Shown: piece after piece, positions 54,935 through 64,000 of the stretch
Numbering within the stretch: the first letter of the stretch is position 1
Layout of the letters: every line of letters begins with the position of its first letter
NCBI GenBank assembly: GCA_030789695.1
Contig: CM061139.1
Location: 7,393,878 to 7,457,877 of the forward strand
DNA length: 64,000 bases
DNA from: Scilla litardierei
Taxonomy: Eukaryota > Streptophyta > Magnoliopsida > Asparagales > Asparagaceae
Direction: 5' to 3'
Translations under genes and position numbers: made by a program
The notes under the pieces: generated by a model
What the model saw: the letters and a program-made list of their open reading frames with translations, nothing else
Told to the model about the DNA's origin: nothing
Databases searched by the model: none

Positions 54935-56201
54935 GTGAGTATATTTAAACACGATTAAAAATTTGATTATCTGTTATACTTATATAGAGAATTTCTTTTA
55001 AATTGCAGACATTGATAAGTTGTTTTTGCTATTAGACTTATGTCTGCTCATGGTTACAGCATACATGAATAGTTTATTTGTGCATCAACGTTACACGTAT
55101 GCATAGCGGACGGCCAAAAACTTAGTTTATTATGCTGTAATTACTGGAATATCTTCTACAGAACTTCATATACTTCTCATCACAATTGCAAACAATAATA
55201 TTTTTATGTTGGCAAGACACTCTGTTCATTATGTCCTATTGCTAGGACAATTATCATGTTCAACTTGGGCTAATAGTTCTTTTTTAACATTGGGAATTGT
55301 AAATATTTAGGAGTTTTGGTAATTTAACACGGGAGATGACCCTTCACACAGCTGACTGGAGAAAAAGAGTTCATGTATCCCACCAAAGGTTTAGGATAAC
55401 GGATAATTGTTCCATTGCTTCTACTGTTGCTGATATCTTTAGATATTAAACTTTGCTTGCCTTGGATATCTTGTTGCACTCCATCAACCTTGAGGTATTC
55501 ATTCTTATCCAAGCAGTATGCCAGTTTTATGAAACGGATGGAATGAAGTGCCTAAACAGTACTTCATAAACTATTTTTTCTTGCTCATCCATCAAGTAGC
55601 CACAAAAAAGTCAACTTATCTTTATCCTTTTTTGGTCTAGAATGTTTCAGACCCAACCAGAATTGGTGTTCGAGGGGGTCTTGAAGTGTTGAGATTATAA
55701 TCGTAGTGTTGGATTTCAGTTTGCATTTTCATTAGGCCACTTGGTGTGTATAAAACATCAAACAAACATTTGAATTCTTCTTTTTAGGCGCTGTAGTTGA
55801 CTTAGATCATATTGAATGGTATTGAACTTCCATTTGAGTTGCAAAATATGTACATTTAAGTGAACATATCAATACCCAATTCCTATAAACGATACGATCA
55901 TGGTCAAACAGCACTTGTCTGGATTCCAGTACCATGGCATGAATCGACGTCATCTTAGCTTGAATCAAACGCCTGCGCAACTCATTTAAATTCCAATTTC
56001 CTTTGGTTAGTAAATATCAAAATACATCAGCTACCAAGTTTTTCCAGTTACTGTCCTAGCAGTTACACGAGACTTCTGACAGTTGCCTAATTTCTGTTCT
56101 GGCTGGTGCCATGTTCCTATTCCCTTTAATGACCTTTTTTAAAGTATTCTTTAAATATTTGCTTCTCATGACAGCATGTGGTTTTACGTTCAATCATACA
56201 G

Positions 56202-57050
56202 GCTGGTGGTGATAGTCTTTGATTAGGCGCGCCTTACTTTTGAAGATAGCCTCTAAACTTCGCTCCGACCACAAGGCATATGAAGAGGGGCAACCGAGGG
56301 ATGAACATCGAGCGGACCTCTCTCCCTCACCAATGGAGAGTGCACCACTGTACATTCTTAAGTTACTCTTAAATTTTCCATGAAACAGCAAGCTAGACGT
56401 CCAGATCAACCTCTACTTTCTTCAGAAAGTGTTGTACAGCAAGTTATCGCGTACACATCCCTTTGCACCCGATGGACTAGGTCCCATTTTGCTTGAAGAT
56501 TTGAAGCGGTTTGCCGTTGCCAAGTCTTCTCTGATTGTATATAGGACTACACTACTTGGAAGTAGCCGGGCAATATGTATTATACAGCCGCGGCTAACTG
56601 TAATCTCACTGACTGATCTCCCCGTAGGCTACACAGTTCAACATTATATTTTGGGTTAGCAATGTGCTAACTTGATCGATTACAGTGATCGATTTTTTGA
56701 TGATCTTAGAAGTGAAAGAAAGCAGGCTGTGTCTTGGTCTTTTAGTCGTCAAGAACCCCTCGTATAACTATGTGTGTGTTTGTTGCCTGTTTATTTAGTT
56801 GCGATCGATGCCGGCATTCAAGCCACACGCACTTAATTTATTATGGGAATCGTCCAAATGGTTGTTGGTCATTGGCTCAGGGTTTAAGAATTGGTCATGA
56901 TGTTACGGTATTGAAGATACTATTTTATTTTTGTTGTCCTCGATGTTGGTGTCAATATATTACATTGTGTTATCCTCAAAATGATATTTTAGTAAGCACA
57001 ATTAATTTTAAACGGCAGTGGCAGAGTTGTAAATAGTGTAGACTAGAGAG
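56202..57050 (+). other. Candidate terminal 3' untranslated exon
   Basis: Acceptor CAATCATACAG at 56,191-56,201 could pair with the donor at 54,935. The GC-richer stretch 56,202-56,650 differs from the AT-rich DNA around it, as expected for a transcribed exon. No coding frame convinces. The transcript end is unknown. Confidence 0.3.
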
Positions 57051-57177
57051 AGGGAAGGGCTTTTTTTGGTTCCATGAAAATAGATGTCAATAATGAAATT
57101 AAGGGAAAATGTTAGGGGCTTTTGTTTTGGGTCTCTATATACACATCCCAAATTGCACCCATCCACTCACCTCTCAT

Positions 57178-57257
57178 GTCGGGGAAGCGTCAAAAAGCAT
57201 GAACTCAAAACATGCTTGTCGGGGAAGCGTCAAAAAGCATGAACTCAAAACATGCTT
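57178..57257. repeat. 40 bp tandem duplication
   Basis: GTCGGGGAAGCGTCAAAAAG... is repeated exactly twice, back to back (57,178-57,217 and 57,218-57,257). Each copy contains an inverted AAGCATG...CATGCTT pair. Confidence 0.95.
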
Positions 57258-57399
57258 TAAGCGATGAGAAAAAGTATATGGTCCGGCGATTTTGCAAGAA
57301 ATGTTGAGTTGTTTTGAGTTAGTATCCCTTGATTTTGATATAACAAAATGGTTAAATTATTGGAAACTGTTGTGAATGTGTTTTTCTTTTCGGGGGTGG

Positions 57400-58440
57400 G
57401 GGGTGGGCCATGCCTTTATTTATAAGGGATATTCAGAGTTCATTCATGGATATGATACAATATTTGCATAGAATACAAACTCCTTATTTCTCAAGATAAT
57501 GTATTCGTAACTCTCCTCCTTATCCTGTCATACGTGTGAACTCTGCTCATAAATACTTTGGGCTTGAGCATTATATGAGTATCACAAGAGGTGTATACTT
57601 CAGTATTCTGAGTTAATGAGATTTGCCTCGTTAAGACCTTTGGCTATGGAAAACACTGGGAAAAAACCATAGCTAATGAAAAAGAGTACACATTCACTTT
57701 AACTCCTCCTGATATGTACATGCCCCTAGGCTTTCAGATCTCTTAGGCGTCTCATACCAATCTTTTGTACAAACTTCTTGAAAGTGTCCATAGGAAGTGA
57801 CTTAGTGAACATATCTGCCAGTTTTTTATTAGATTGAACTTGTTTGACATCGATCTTGCCATTCTGTTGCAAGTCGTGTCCACATGAATTTTGGAGAGAT
57901 GTGCTTTGTCATATCGCCTTTGATGTATCCTCCTCATAGCTGAGCAATACATGTGGCATTGTCTTCGAATATGGTGGTAGGCTCAAGATCATCAGTCTTC
58001 AATCTGGGCGTCACCAGAATGTGATGCACAACTGAGCGTAGCCAAACACATTCTCAGCTTGCTTCATAGATGTCGATAATTATTGAATGAGTGGATGAGG
58101 TTATCATCATTGTCTGCTTGAAATATTTCCAGGAGATTATCATCCCACATTAAGTAAACACGTACCCTGCTTGTGACTTCTCATTATGTGGATCAAACCC
58201 GTAATCTGCATCTGCATAGCCAACAAGTGTGGAGGATGATTCTTTCTTATAAAACACGGCCAAATCTGTTGACCCTTGGAGGTAGCGCAGAAGATACTTA
58301 ACCCCGGTCCAGTGGCGCTTTGTGGGTGCTGCAATGTAGCTGGCTAGTAAATTTACTGCAAATGCTATATAAGGACGCGCACAGTTAGCCAGATAAAGAA
58401 TTGCTCCAATAGCACTCAGATAAGGGACTCAGGACCAGAA
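57400..58440 (-). mobile_element. Reversed copia relic: RT/RNase H end and start of the 3' LTR
   Basis: Minus-strand translation, with stops and frame changes, shows 'PYLSAIGAILYLANC', 'TKRHWTGVKYLLRYLQGSTDL', 'VGYADADYG', 'GYIKGD' and 'MRRLRDL'-like text, parallel to the copia at 18,629-22,097. A decayed polypurine tract (minus strand GGATAAGGAGGAGAG near 57,506-57,520) precedes the LTR. The relic is cut off at about 58,440 where a gypsy LTR starts. Clearly non-functional. Confidence 0.8.
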
Positions 58441-58945
58441 CAAAGTGAAACAGACTTAAGTACATATATGAAGTACTACAGGCCACCAGCACATAACACA
58501 ACTACAGAAGACAACTCCCACATCACTCAACCCAACTCACACTACAAAACACAGCCCGAAACACAGCCCAAAAAGAGTGGTGTCCCTCCCAAGTCAAAAA
58601 CTCCCAGCAATTTTAGTCAAAAAGACCGTTTTGCCCCTAGCCTTTCTAAGAATTTACGGATGTGCCATTAAACCCATCCCTTTTCACACTAGCCCCTTTC
58701 ACACTAACCGACTCTTTCAAAATTTTACAAGTATGCCATTACTTTATACACCCACCTTCACTCTACACACACTTCCACCCATATGGCCAAATGACCAAAA
58801 TGCCCCTACCCTCTTCACGAATTTACACGACTGCCACCGGCCACATACATGCCATATCACCTCTCATCAACTCATTATACTCACTCTACTCGTGCGTAGA
58901 GGACTACCGTATCAGCCGCCGTATATGGCTAAACAGGCCATGACA
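58441..58945 (-). repeat. 3' LTR (partial) of the Del/Tekay-type element
   Basis: On the minus strand the LTR starts TGTCATGGCCTG right after the polypurine tract. The far end is missing where the copia relic begins near 58,440. Confidence 0.7.
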
Positions 58946-59149
58946 TCCTACCCCCCCTTAAACTAAAGTTCGTCCTCGAACTTTCGAAGGTCAAGGGTCC
59001 TAATCTACTATGAGAAATATTACTAAATTATAGGGGCTACTCTATATAATACCCTACACCGCGGTCCTCACAAAAATTTGCACTTAAGATTATCAAAAGA
59101 GACATTGATACAGGGATAAGATACTTACATAAACAGGTGAGAATATCTG

Positions 59150-60055
59150 TCTCTTATCTTGTCCTCGCGCTCCTAGGTGGACTCACCAGGGGACTCTTGT
59201 TGCCACATAACCCTTACTAGATTAATGGCCTTCTTCTTTAGTATCTTCTGTCTCCGATCCAGGATGGCCACTGGTTGCTGTTCATAAGTCAGGTCAGGGC
59301 GCACTTCTATCTCTGAGAAGTCCACGAGGTGACTAGGATCTCCCACATATTTTCGAAGCTGAGATACGTGGAACACATCATGGACGTCTTCAAGGGATAG
59401 AGGTATAGCAAGGCGATAGGCAACTTCACCAACACGAGCTAAGATCTCGAAGGGACCAATGAATCTCGGGCTCAACTTCCCTCGTCTACCAAATCGAATC
59501 GTGCCACGTGTCAGGGAGATCTTCAGGAAAACATAATCACCTGGCTGAAACTCCAATGGACACCTCTTTGTATCTGCCTAATGCTTATAGCGATCCTGAG
59601 CGATACGGAGATTCTCCCTGACTGTCCGAACCACATCGATCGCTTCCACTACCAAATCGGGTCCTAAGACTTCACGGTCCCCAACATCGTCCCAGCTTAG
59701 AGGCGATCGGCACTTTCTTCTATACAGAGCAGCAAACGGTGTCATTTCAATGCTTGCCTGATAACTATTGTTGTAAGCAAACTCCACCAAAGTGCAAGTG
59801 ATCTTCCCAAGATCCCTTAAAGTCCAGCATGCAAGCTCTCAACATGTCCTCGAGAATCTGAATAACTCACTCGGACTGCCCATCTGTCTGGGGATGATAT
59901 GCGGTACTAAACTTGAGATGAGTCCCCAAACTAGTCTGCAAACTTCTCCAAAAATGTGAGGTGAATCTGGTATTCCGATCAGAGATTATACAAACAGGAA
60001 CTCCGTGAAGCCTCACGATCTCCTCCTGTCCAAATAGTCGAAGAATACCTAATTC
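59150..60055 (-). pseudogene. Integrase C-terminal half with chromodomain-like end (Del/Tekay)
   Basis: From the right the translation shows '[12 protein letters not shown]', '[14 protein letters not shown]', 'VEFAYNNSYQASI', 'GDYVFLKISLTRG', 'GPFEILARVGEVAYRL', 'DVFHVSQLRKY' and 'VAILDRRQKILKKKAI'. These are the integrase core second half, its GPY/F module and a chromodomain-like tail, which in chromoviruses guides integration. One stop and one frame change are visible near 59,575-59,870. The first catalytic Asp and the zinc region are deleted. Confidence 0.8.
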
Positions 60056-60990
60056 ATTAACCTCATGAAGGTAGCTGGAGCATTAGTCACACCAAAGGGC
60101 ATCATCAGGAACTCATAATGTCTATAACGGGTTCGAAAAGCTGTCTTCGGAACATCGGACCCTCAAACCTTAATCTGGTGATAACCGCTCCGTAAGTCTA
60201 ACTTTGAGTAGACTCGGGATCCTCCAAGCTGATCAAAGAGGTCATCGATACGAGGAAGTGGGTACTTGTCCTTTATTGTCACCTTGTTCAATTCCCTGTA
60301 ATCAATACACATCCTCCGGGACCCATCTTTCTTATTTACCAAAAGCACTGGTGCTCCCAAGGTGACACGCTTGGCTGTATCAGCCCTCGGTCTGATAAAT
60401 CTTTTAACTGATTACGAAGCTCGGCCAACTCAGGTGGTGCCATCCGGTAAGGGGCCTTCGCAATGGGTTGCGTGCCTGGTATCAAATCAATGGTGAACTC
60501 CAATGATCGATCAGGGGGAAGTCCATAAATGTCATCGGGAAAGACATCAGGAAAGTCTCGCACAACCCGGGGTAAGACTGGCTCTGCCTCCATGGCCATT
60601 GCCCACATTTCTGCTTCCACCGGTGTCGCTCTGAAGCTTACAGGTTCGAATGTGCAACTACCGCTCCTGAATTCAAATTCTGGGTGATCGGGAATCTGGA
60701 AGACTACCCTCCTTAATTTGCAATCAATAGTGGCACAAAACATCGCTAACAAGTCCATCCTAAACACCGTTTCAAAGGTGGGCATCTCAATCAGTAGGAA
60801 GTCAGCATATAACTCCCGACCACAAATTTCCAATGGACAACAACGGAGTCCTGAAGTACTCCTGATCACGCCATTTCCTGTGTGAATATTCCAACCAACA
60901 GTGAAGGAGTCAACTGGTATTGCATTTTTGTCCACAAATTATCGGGACAGAAAACAATGTGAAGCCCCAGAATCAAAAAGTGCTAAGGTA
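60056..60990 (-). pseudogene. Protease end and N-terminal reverse transcriptase (Del/Tekay)
   Basis: Shows a protease 'LFDSGASHCF'-type site near 60,965-60,990, then 'VVRDFPDVFPDDIYGLPPDR', '[15 protein letters not shown]' and, in the next frame, '[21 protein letters not shown]' and '[13 protein letters not shown]'. It ends soon after '[12 protein letters not shown]'. The YxDD catalytic box, RNase H and the start of integrase are missing, so the next recognised residues belong to integrase. A frame change lies near 60,350. Confidence 0.85.
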
Positions 60991-61049
60991 GGAAAAGATG
61001 CTACTTTAACCATACCTAAAAGCCAACAAGGAAATCAAACCAACGTCTA

Positions 61050-62223
61050 TCATAACTGAGCAACAAGTGATATATTATAAAGTAAGGAGAGGGATATAAC
61101 CATACCAGTGATAGCCTGGCCTGAGTTTTCTACCTCTACTACTGTCATCGTGAAAGCCTGGCGCTTTGGAGCAGTGTTTGTCTTCTTAAAGGTCTGCCGC
61201 TGAGGAGGCAACGAAGGTCCTCTAGGGGCTTGTGTGCCTGGTCCAGCTGGTGCTGGAAGGGAAGGCCGCTGCGGACCCGGTGGAAGAGCTCTCTGCTGCA
61301 TCGGCCTAGTAGTCACAGGTGCAACGGGGGTCGGGTAGGCACCCTGCTGCGGGCAGAACCTACTAATATGTCATCGGCCACCACAAGCGAAGCACTGTCT
61401 AGCCCAAGCCCTGCACTCCTTCTGCTCGTGACCAGTCTTACCACAGAATTGACATGTCAGACGTCTCTGTGTCTCTACAGGGGCTCCTGGCCTCTTGAAC
61501 TGGGCCGTCTGCACTGGGCGAGATAGTGCCTTCTGTGATCCTGAGCGTCGTCTGTCGCCTGTAGGCATTTTCCCTATGCTCCGCAAATGGATCTCATATA
61601 ATCTTGCTGCCTCGAGCACATCCTCATGTGTGGTCAGTTCCTGTGTAGACATCGCCCCTCTATAATCCGGATCCAGTCCCATACAGAAGCATCGAGCTCA
61701 GGTGGCATCAGTCGCAACAAGCTCCGGGGTAAACTTGCTCAGTAAAGAAAACTTGGCATCATACTCATCCACGCTCCACTGGCCCTGAGTCAACTGCTCA
61801 AAACGCTGCCTGCGCTCATCCTTTGCGGTCTCTGGAAGGAACTTGACTCAAAACAGTCCTTGAAAGTCTTCCAAGAGATAGGACCTTTCAGATGCCGTGG
61901 GCATCCCACCAGTCTCTAGCCTGATGGGTCAACTGCCTTTTTGCTGCATCAACCCAACTCTCCGGTGAAAATCCAACAGCTGTGAGGTCATCCTCTGTGC
62001 GCCGTAACCACTCATCAACCTCCAGGGCGGTCTCCTTGCCAGAAAAAGTCCTCGGCTTCATTGCCCTGAACTGCTTGAAGCCTGGGGTCTTCTGACCCTG
62101 CATCTTGGTGAGCATCTCAGCCTGCTGACCCAGACTCGCCTGGAAACCCAGCAAAATCTTCTCCATCGAAGAGGGCTCAACATGCTCCATCTCTGACGAG
62201 GATATCTCGTTTCCACTATCCAT
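61050..62223 (-). pseudogene. Del/Tekay-type gag
   Basis: Start at the ATG at 62,223 ('MDSGNEISSSEMEHVEPSS'). The capsid part has 'FRAMKPRTFSGKETALEVDEWL' and 'LTHQARDWWDA'. A zinc knuckle 'CQFCGKTGHEQKEC' (CX2CX4HX4C) lies near 61,412-61,453 and a Pro/Gln/Arg-rich tail at 61,050-61,316. Frames change around 61,690-61,890 and 61,320-61,370, and an in-frame stop occurs between them. Gag would assemble particles; this copy is broken. Confidence 0.8.
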
Positions 62224-62302
62224 TCTGCAGAGAAATGACAACACAAGTGGAATCAGTACCATAAGTGATGGGATTAAAATGTGTTGGATCCTTTCGCATA
62301 TC

Positions 62303-62330
62303 GCAGGTTCGAGGCCTGCATGGGCCACCA
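62303..62330 (-). other. Long tRNA-like primer binding site
   Basis: The plus strand reads a full tRNA 3' end: T-stem GCAGG, loop TTCGAGG, stem CCTGC, acceptor ATGGGCC, discriminator A and CCA (62,303-62,330). Seven bases separate it from the LTR start at 62,338. As recalled, it resembles plant tRNA-Ile(AAU). An ordinary site covers only the last 18 bases; here the match continues beyond the A58 position of the tRNA. Confidence 0.75.
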
Positions 62331-62337
62331 CTAAACC

Positions 62338-62481
62338 TGTCACGCCCCATTCTCACTAATACATTATAAAACATCCCATACCGGGGGTAAAGGAGGATGG
62401 AGCCTGACAAGCCGCGACATTTACACCAAGCGTGAAAAGAAAACACACACTAAGCAGGCCACTGCGAATGCTGGGATCATA
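62338..62481 (-). repeat. 5' LTR (partial) of the Del/Tekay-type element
   Basis: The plus strand starts TGTCACGCCCCATTCTCAC, the typical LTR end of this lineage, and is cut at 62,481 by the CACTA terminus. Confidence 0.75.
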
Positions 62482-62496
62482 CACTACTACAAAAAG

Positions 62497-62930
62497 GACC
62501 TTTAACAACGCTTAAATAAGGTCTTTAATAGCGCTTTACAAGCGCTGTCTATCTCGCCGCTGCTAAAGGGGGGTTGGTTTTAATAGCGCTTTACAAGTGC
62601 TGTTAAAGGGGGCCTTTAACAGCGCTTGTCTGTGCAAGCGCTGTTAAAGGGTGGCCTTTAACAGCGCTTGTACTAAAGAAGCGCTGTCTAAGGGGGCCTT
62701 TAACAGCGCTTGTTAGTGCAAGCGCTGTTAAAGGGGGGCCTTTAACAGCGCTTATTAGTGCATGCGCTGTTAAAGGTGGACCTTTCACAGCGCTTGTACT
62801 AAAGAAGCGCTGTCTATTGGGACCTTAGACAGCGCTTCTTTAGTACAAGCGCTGTTAAAGGTCCACCATAGATAGCGCTTGTACTAAATAAGCGCTGTTA
62901 AAGGTCCCAGATAGACAGCGCTTGTTTCAA
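62497..62930. repeat. CACTA subterminal inverted-repeat array
   Basis: About ten units of 'CCTTTAACAGCGCTT...AAGCGCTGTTAAAGG' type, each an imperfect palindrome of roughly 30-35 bases, spaced 41-46 bases apart. The half-site CAGCGCTT is nearly invariant. Subterminal repeats like these are the binding sites for the element-encoded protein in known CACTA systems. Confidence 0.85.
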
Positions 62931-63230
62931 TTCATTTTATTGTTTCTCCCTACGGTTTATATTTAAGTAGATCCATTTAATGTTCAAAATGCTTAAATAA
63001 ACCATCAATAACATTAAATTACAAGAAACAATCAAATCAAATTGCTTTTATTCAATAATCACATAAATTAGACAATGTGCATTGATATTGGAAGATGATC
63101 CATAATACAAATAAGAAACATTATCGCATATAAAACTTATCAGTTATAATCCATTAAATCACTCCTTGAACAATACATTTCCCGACAGCAGTAATATACA
63201 TTCCAGAGCGGGTTCCATCTCAAAAATCTT

Positions 63231-63468
63231 TTATGCTGCCTCTTCTACTAATTTGTTATTCTTGTGTATTCTACGATAAGTAGTTGCAGTTTGTGCAGAA
63301 AATAGACATATCAACCATGTTGTATTCTTCAAGCCATGTCTCATCATCGCATGCAGCCAACCATTTATCAACTCTTTCAAGGACTTCCTGTCTGCTGAAT
63401 GCTTCCTCTTTGATGATCGAAATTTGGGCCTCAATTTGTTCCAATATCAAAGTAGGATCAACAGCACC
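63231..63468 (-). pseudogene. MAP65/ASE1-like gene fragment
   Basis: The minus strand from 63,468 to 63,319 translates without a stop as 'DPTLILEQIEAQISIIKEEA' followed by 'FSRQEVLERVDKWLAACDDE' and 'TWLEEYN'. This strongly resembles the conserved spectrin-like segment of plant MAP65 microtubule cross-linkers (Ile/Lys-Glu-Glu-Ala-x-Ser-Arg and Glu-Lys-Trp-x-x-Ala-Cys-Asp-Glu-Glu). A further 25 codons in another frame (63,300-63,231) keep weak similarity ('HKN.K...EEA'). There is no gene around it: the CACTA body lies on one side and a probable LTR on the other. It is a captured, decayed fragment. Family recognition is from memory. Confidence 0.65.
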
Positions 63469-63470
63469 TG

Positions 63471-64000
63471 TGATCGCGCCCCGGATACACGTCCCGGGAC
63501 GACGATTGTAGTTTTACCGCAAGCGCACGGTCAAGTGGCGAGCGGGTATCGAACACGAGGAGGTGGTGTTGAGCTCCAATCTATCCTAGGTTGGTTTGAC
63601 TACGAATGTATTATTGGTGGAGATGGTTATGGAATGATATAATGGAAATGGTGGTGGATGTCGGTGTCGATGATAAAGAAATCGATCAAATATCGATTCA
63701 AATACAATATAATAAAAGAGGGAATTTGCCTTGCGGCGATCCTGTCACAATCGTCGGGCAAAGTATGGGGATATAAAATCAAATAAAGACGTCTAGGGCT
63801 AGGGAATCCCCACTACGGACCGTCATGCATCATTGTTAATAGTGAATCTCAATATTACTAGACTTGCGTTGAGGTGAACTAGTCGCAACTTAATGTAGAA
63901 CCAAGCTCACGCTCTCGCGCTATTGCCGGTCTATAGCAAACCTAGGTTATGGCCCAATCTCTTGCAAACCCTAACCTAAGCCACTAGCATGAGGATCGAC
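63471..64000 (+). mobile_element. Probable start of another LTR element (incomplete)
   Basis: An abrupt change occurs at 63,471 with TGATCGCGCCCCGG. The text 'TTTTACCGCAAGCGCACGGTC' and 'GAGCGGGTATCGAACACGAGG' resembles sequence seen in plant gypsy LTR regions. No second LTR, primer site or coding sequence is visible before the window ends. Confidence 0.35.

Larger units (their letters stand above)
58441..62481 (-). mobile_element. Del/Tekay-type Ty3/gypsy element, internally deleted
   Basis: Minus-strand order: 5' LTR (from 62,481, cut by a CACTA end, to 62,338), primer binding site, gag (62,223-61,050), protease end and reverse transcriptase start (about 60,990-60,060), a deletion, integrase second half with a chromodomain-like end (about 60,055-59,150), a polypurine tract (AAGGGGGGTAGGA) and the 3' LTR (58,945-58,441). 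LTRs begin TGTCATGG and end GGGGCGTGACA, typical of this lineage. Frame breaks occur throughout. Confidence 0.85.
62482..63470 (+). mobile_element. CACTA transposon, left end with subterminal repeats and captured gene fragment
   Basis: Starts CACTACTACAAAAAGGACC, a CACTA-type terminus. A dense subterminal repeat block follows (62,497-62,930), then AT-rich DNA and a MAP65-like fragment on the minus strand. No transposase was recognised and the right end (…TAGTG) is not in the window. The element seems cut at 63,470 by the next insertion. CACTA elements with host gene pieces are known in plants. Confidence 0.75.

Noticed and set aside
62303..62330. tRNA gene.
   Set aside because: Only the T-arm and 3' acceptor strand with CCA are present. 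D-arm, anticodon arm and the 5' acceptor strand are missing, and nuclear tRNA genes do not encode CCA.

Overview
This is nuclear DNA of a flowering plant. The evidence is GT-AG introns, plant-type Ty1/copia and Ty3/gypsy LTR retrotransposons, hAT-like and CACTA transposons, and one large intron-rich gene of the plant-specific IDM1-like family (PHD finger plus N-acetyltransferase). Long AT-rich introns full of transposons point to an angiosperm with a sizeable genome. The species cannot be told from the sequence. LAYOUT, LEFT (1-24,330): a nested stack of retrotransposons. The far left holds the 5' end of a Sirevirus-type copia element on the minus strand (start of gag, primer binding site, long LTR with 'ACACGGTCGTGT'-like palindromes). 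It abuts a GC-rich, Tat-like gypsy element (minus strand) that keeps gag and protease, lacks reverse transcriptase and integrase, carries a 212-214 bp tandem array, and has a spliced open reading frame on the opposite strand. Inside the tandem array sits a very young, complete 7.6 kb element (6,684-14,292) with two nearly identical 1.98 kb LTRs and a single 781-residue gag: a gag-only (TR-GAG-like) Sirevirus derivative. Its LTRs were lengthened by a 249 bp duplication that carries a polypurine tract. Right of the gypsy element lies a 5'-truncated, frame-broken copia pol (plus strand), interrupted by a solo LTR of the same Sirevirus family as the 7.6 kb element. CENTRE (25,612 to about 57,000): one host gene in nine coding exons (predicted 1,798 residues). 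Its order is a lysine-rich N-terminal region, an MBD-like segment, a TDBD-type domain, a PHD finger, a GNAT acetyltransferase and a long acidic/serine-rich tail. Relatives in Arabidopsis (IDM1/ROS4) are histone acetyltransferases that protect loci from DNA hypermethylation. Intron 6 is 15.5 kb and holds a degenerate gypsy element with another LTR element nested in it, a gag-only gypsy relic, two adjacent hAT-like non-autonomous transposons, SINE-like pieces and an 88 bp inverted repeat. RIGHT (57,060-64,000): a reversed copia RT/RNase H relic, an internally deleted Del/Tekay-type gypsy element (minus strand) with an unusually long tRNA-like primer binding site, a CACTA transposon end whose body contains a MAP65-like gene fragment, and the probable start of one more LTR element. 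HOW IT FITS TOGETHER: only the IDM1-like gene looks like a functional host gene. Everything else is mobile DNA at different stages of decay, and at least four elements retain gag or gag-protease but no polymerase, so they would depend on proteins supplied from elsewhere. No rRNA, canonical tRNA or CRISPR array was seen.
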